From NCBI GenBank assembly GCA_025964055.1, contig JAOPZP010000034.1, positions 1 through 9,264 of the forward strand: 9,264 nt of DNA, read 5' to 3'. Origin of the DNA: Conexibacter sp. GTDB taxonomy: Bacteria > Actinomycetota > Thermoleophilia > Solirubrobacterales > Solirubrobacteraceae. How positions within the stretch are numbered: position 1 is the first letter of the stretch; each line of letters starts with the position of its first letter. The notes under the pieces were generated by a model. That model worked only from the letters and a program-made list of their open reading frames with translations. It was not told where the DNA came from and searched no databases. Below are positions 7,166-9,264 of this stretch, piece by piece. The translations under genes and the position numbers were made by a program.

Positions 7166-7184
7166 AAGAACTTGTGGAAGAACT
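7166..7184 (+). promoter_or_regulatory. Direct repeat AAGAACT x2, candidate activator site
   Basis: The heptamer AAGAACT occurs at 7166-7172 and 7178-7184, 12 bases apart start to start. The second copy runs into a candidate -35 at 7183. SARP-type activators bind tandem heptamers with about one helical turn of spacing next to the -35, and the downstream gene is such an activator, so autoregulation is plausible. The usual SARP spacing is 11, not 12, so this remains a candidate. Confidence 0.35.
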
Positions 7185-7211
7185 GACCTTTTGATCTGAA
7201 TGAGGGATGCT
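7183..7211 (+). promoter_or_regulatory. Candidate promoter of the BTAD regulator
   Basis: CTGACC (7183-7188, four of six to TTGACA) and GATGCT (7206-7211, three of six to TATAAT including the key A and final T) are separated by 17 bases. Transcription would start near 7218, giving a leader of roughly 24 bases to ATG 7242 or 51 bases to GTG 7269. It lies in the most A/T-rich part of the intergenic region. Weak match, prediction only. Confidence 0.3.
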
Positions 7212-7249
7212 TGGCGCAATCGGCATGGGTAGACCGGGACAATGGCCCC

Positions 7250-7258
7250 AGGAAGGGG
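7250..7258 (+). promoter_or_regulatory. Shine-Dalgarno that favours GTG 7269
   Basis: AGGAAGGGG lies 10 bases before GTG 7269, whereas ATG 7242 has only weak purine tracts upstream. The site also forms CCCC-AGGAA-GGGG (7246-7258), a short hairpin that would partly hide it. Confidence 0.45.
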
Positions 7259-7268
7259 ACGCCCCGAG

Positions 7269-8450
7269 GTGTCAGACCGCAGACGGACGGATCCAGAACC
7301 CACAGTGTTCCTCGATGCAGACCTGGCGGTCGACGTCTTCGACGCCTACCCGTACGCCATCCTGATCCAGGACTCCGACGGGCTCCTCCTCGCCCACAAC
7401 CGCGCCGCGTCGCGGTTGCTGGGGCGGTGGGTGCCGCTGGAGATCGGCACCGACGTCGGGTGCCGCATCCTCGGGTGCCGCCGCCCGGGCGGGCGGCTTC
7501 AGGGCATCTGCCTCCACGAGCGCGCGCTGGACGACCACGGCGAGGCGCTGCCCCCGCTGCGGGTCGACCTGCCCGACGGCGCGGGCACCGAGACGGCGGT
7601 CGCCACGCTGGTGGCCGTGCGGTCGGCCCGCGACGTGGTGGTCACCGAGCTGCGCCGCGAGACGGCGCAGGTCCCCGACGACCCGGGCGACCCCGACTCG
7701 TGGGCGGGCGGACCGCAGCTGCGCGTCTTCGTGCTCGGGCGCACGTGCGTGATGAACGGCGACCAGGTCCTCGGCGGGCGCTGGATCAACAACCGCGCCG
7801 GGCACATCCTCAAGCTCCTGGTGGCCGAGCGCCATCGCAGCGTCTTCTCCGACGAGATCGTCGGCCAGCTCTGGCCCACGGCGTCCTCGCCCGACACGCG
7901 CGGCCTGCGCTACTTCGTCCACGTCCTGCGCGAGCAGCTCGAGCCCGATGGCTCGCCGAACCCGCCCTCCTCGTTCGTGCTCGCCACCCGCGGCGGCTAC
8001 GCGCTCGACCTGCGGCACGTCTGGATCGACGCGGACGCGTTCGAGGAGCTCGTCACCGCGGGCCTGGCCGCGTACGAGGCCGAGGACCCGGGCGCGCCGG
8101 AGCTGCTGCGCCGCGGCCTGGACCTCTACCGCGGCGAGCTGCTGGCCGACGAGCCCTACGCCGAGTGGGCGTTCGCCGAGCGCGACCGCCTGCGCGACAT
8201 CGCCAGCGACGGCCTGCGAGCGCTCGCGGCGCTCGACCAGCAGGCCGGCGACCTCGGGCAGGCGACCGCCGCGCTGACGCGCCTCGCCGAGCTGGAGCCG
8301 TTCGACGTCGACGTGCACCGCGAGCTCTTCGGCCTGCTCCTGCGGCGCGGGCGCCGCAGCGAGGCGCTGCGCCGCTACGAGACGCTGCGCCGGCGGATGC
8401 TCAGCACCTTCGACGAGCGCCTGGACTTCTCGCTGTCGCAGTTGACGTAG
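7269..8450 (+). CDS. PAS-winged helix-BTAD (SARP-like) transcriptional regulator
   Basis: From GTG 7269 the protein has 393 residues; ATG 7242 adds nine. With numbering from ATG 7242, residues 22-130 are PAS-like (FDAYPYAILIQDSDGLLLAH, then NRAASRLLG) and carry a CX4CX10C set: C74, C79 and C90. Residues 158-256 are an OmpR/SARP-type winged helix (AGHILKLLVAERHRSVFSDE, then IVGQLWP; the strand VLATRGGYALDL). Residues 262-395 are a BTAD of helical repeats (WIDADAFEELV, LYRGELLADEPYAEWAFAER, LEPFDVDVHRELFGLLLRRG). There is no NB-ARC or ATPase domain, so this is a compact SARP-type factor with an added sensor domain. Start choice: the Shine-Dalgarno at 7250-7258 favours GTG 7269; GTG 7305 is also possible because A/T-ending codons persist up to there. 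It diverges from the sigma-factor operon, a natural target. The ligand or signal of the PAS domain is unknown; the cysteines suggest metal or redox sensing, but this is inference. Confidence 0.85.
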   Translation: MSDRRRTDPEPTVFLDADLAVDVFDAYPYAILIQDSDGLLLAHNRAASRLLGRWVPLEIGTDVGCRILGCRRPGGRLQGICLHERALDDHGEALPPLRVDLPDGAGTETAVATLVAVRSARDVVVTELRRETAQVPDDPGDPDSWAGGPQLRVFVLGRTCVMNGDQVLGGRWINNRAGHILKLLVAERHRSVFSDEIVGQLWPTASSPDTRGLRYFVHVLREQLEPDGSPNPPSSFVLATRGGYALDLRHVWIDADAFEELVTAGLAAYEAEDPGAPELLRRGLDLYRGELLADEPYAEWAFAERDRLRDIASDGLRALAALDQQAGDLGQATAALTRLAELEPFDVDVHRELFGLLLRRGRRSEALRRYETLRRRMLSTFDERLDFSLSQLT

Positions 8451-8460
8451 GCATACGTCA
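8443..8460. terminator. Inverted repeat spanning both convergent stop codons
   Basis: TGACGTA-GGCA-TACGTCA is a perfect 7-base inverted repeat with a four-base loop, extendable by a G-T wobble and a G-C pair to 8441-8462. It contains the TAG of the plus-strand regulator (8448-8450) and the TGA of the minus-strand 111-residue gene (8460-8458). Position suggests a bidirectional terminator shared by the converging genes. There is no T-run on either side, so it may act as a weak or non-canonical terminator, an RNA 3' end stabiliser, or a protein site. Confidence 0.45.
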
Positions 8461-8793
8461 GCGGCACAGGCGCGCGCCGCCGCCGTGGGTGGCGGTGAAG
8501 ACGACCTTTGCCACCGAGTTGCTGCGGTAGCGCACGACCAGCGCCCGGCGCGCGCTGATCACCGTGCCGTAGGTGCCCGTCAGCTGCCCGCCGCGACGAC
8601 AGTCCATGATCACGTGACCGCCCTGCCGGGCGACGCGGCAGCCCAATGGCTCGCCCTCGACCGTCACGCGGTCACCGACCTTCAGGACGGCCGGCTGCGG
8701 GCCTGCCGCCCCGGCGCCGTCGCGTGGCGCGACGACCAGGGTGGCGATCGCGCCGGCGAGGACGGCGGCACCCGTCGCGACGAGGCGCCTCAT
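8458..8793 (-). CDS. Small secreted three-cysteine protein, unknown function
   Basis: The protein has 111 residues. MRRLVATGAAVLAGAIATLV is a basic start followed by a hydrophobic stretch, typical of a Sec signal peptide, with likely cleavage around residues 27-31 (GAGAAG). The roughly 80-residue mature part has cysteines at 52, 65 and 110 and looks all-beta (LKVGDRVTVEG, GTYGTVISARRALVVRYR, AKVVFTATHGG). The odd cysteine could pair with another protein. The start is set by an ATGA overlap with the upstream membrane protein, so the two are probably co-translated; an in-frame extension to 9132 was rejected because it overlaps that gene and precedes the signal peptide. I recognise no family; it may be a cell-surface or extracytoplasmic partner of the upstream gene product. 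Confidence 0.7.
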   Translation of the reverse strand: MRRLVATGAAVLAGAIATLVVAPRDGAGAAGPQPAVLKVGDRVTVEGEPLGCRVARQGGHVIMDCRRGGQLTGTYGTVISARRALVVRYRSNSVAKVVFTATHGGGARLCR

Positions 8794-9264
8794 GAGCGGG
8801 AACTGCGCCAGCGCGGGCCGAGGATGAACAGCCACAGCGTCAGGATCAGGGCGTAGAGCACGCCGACGATCACGCCGATCCCCACGAACAGCAGCCGACC
8901 GCCCGTCCCGCGCGCTGGGCCGGGCGGGATGCCGGTGACGCGTCCGATGCCCTGACGGAACGGGTCGACCACGTGGTCCGACAGCTTCTGGCGCGCGTCG
9001 TCGGCGGTCTTCGACAGGCGCTCGTCGAGGACGTGGATGCTGGCCCGGGTGGCGCCCGAGGCCTGTCGCAGGCCCGTTCCGGCGACGGTCAGCGCCGTCT
9101 CGCGCGAGCTCACGCCGCGCCTGACGAGGCACGGGATCAGGCGGACGTGGTTGAGGATGACGCCCGCGTCGTTGCCGGCCACGCAGCCCGCGCTGCGGGC
9201 CGCGACGTACGCGGTGCCGGCCAGCGCCGTGATGCCGGTGGCCGCGAGCAGGCGGGGGTCGGTG
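8790..9264 (-). CDS. Membrane-anchored helical protein, N-terminus outside window
   Basis: The frame is open from the window edge to the stop at 8790, giving 157 visible residues; the true start may lie beyond the window. GTG 9182 is an internal candidate start (130 residues), but the residues before it (LLAATGITALAGTAYVAAR) look like a membrane span or signal anchor in the same frame, so I favour the longer form. The middle (about residues 77-120) is a charged amphipathic helix (SIHVLDERLSKTADDARQKL). The C-terminus has a strong hydrophobic span (LLFVGIGVIVGVLYALILTL, extending to WLFILGP) and a basic tail RWRSSRS, which would sit in the cytoplasm. Two cysteines lie in the region between the first span and the helix. 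It overlaps the secreted 111-residue protein by ATGA. Family not recognised; two spans with a helical loop would suit a small envelope scaffold, which is a guess. Confidence 0.65.
   Translation of the reverse strand, partial: TDPRLLAATGITALAGTAYVAARSAGCVAGNDAGVILNHVRLIPCLVRRGVSSRETALTVAGTGLRQASGATRASIHVLDERLSKTADDARQKLSDHVVDPFRQGIGRVTGIPPGPARGTGGRLLFVGIGVIVGVLYALILTLWLFILGPRWRSSRS

Larger units (their letters stand above)
6966..7268. promoter_or_regulatory. Divergent control region between the sigma-factor operon and the BTAD regulator
   Basis: About 300 bases without a supported gene separate the two divergent transcription units. The stretch 7161-7205 is clearly more A/T-rich than its surroundings. 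It contains perfect inverted repeats at 6971-6986, 6986-6995, 7053-7066, 7065-7080 and 7088-7108, a direct repeat at 7166-7184, and candidate promoters facing both ways. If the sigma gene used ATG 7049, the left 84 bases would be coding; their codon composition argues against that. Confidence 0.6.

Noticed and set aside
9186..9200. GCCCGC-GCT-GCGGGC inverted repeat near the right edge
   Set aside because: It lies inside coding sequence of a very GC-rich gene, where such repeats arise by chance, and has no terminator context.

Overview
The window is very GC-rich with strong G/C preference at third codon positions, and it reads as chromosomal DNA of a high-GC actinobacterium. The best lineage hint is the C-terminal beta domain of the large secreted protein (residues about 952-1069). 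Domains of this pattern, together with the Ig-like domain before it, are common in secreted proteins of Thermoleophilia (Solirubrobacter/Conexibacter-type organisms). The lineage is inferred from sequence style, not from a marker gene.

Left and centre (1 to about 6970, all minus strand): a compact five-gene operon. In transcription order it holds an ECF sigma factor, a 1069-residue secreted polysaccharide deacetylase resembling Agd3 (CE18), a 153-residue coiled-coil protein of unknown function, a PelF-type GT4 glycosyltransferase, and a multi-spanning membrane protein cut off by the window edge. Two junctions (sigma/deacetylase and PelF/membrane protein) are ATGA start-stop overlaps. A third (coiled coil/PelF) is a longer overlap. 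The coiled-coil gene follows a 118-base gap and has a near-consensus Shine-Dalgarno. I read this as an exopolysaccharide locus for a Pel- or galactosaminogalactan-like polymer. PelF would polymerise an amino sugar from a UDP donor in the cytoplasm, the membrane protein would help export or assembly, and the secreted deacetylase would remove acetyl groups outside the membrane. The encoded sigma factor probably drives the operon. No anti-sigma gene is visible.

Middle (about 6966-7268): the divergent control region. It carries several perfect short inverted repeats, a direct repeat of AAGAACT, and candidate promoters both ways. To its right, on the plus strand, lies a transcriptional regulator with an N-terminal PAS-like domain, an OmpR/SARP-type winged helix and a bacterial transcriptional activation domain (BTAD). 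By position it is a candidate regulator of itself and of the exopolysaccharide operon.

Right (8458-9264, minus strand): two small genes joined by another ATGA overlap. One is a membrane-anchored protein with helical character, truncated at its N-terminus by the window edge. The other is a 111-residue secreted protein with three cysteines after the signal peptide. Neither is recognised. The regulator and the 111-residue gene converge with 7 bases between them, and a perfect inverted repeat spans both stop codons. No tRNA, rRNA, CRISPR array, insertion sequence or integration site was seen.
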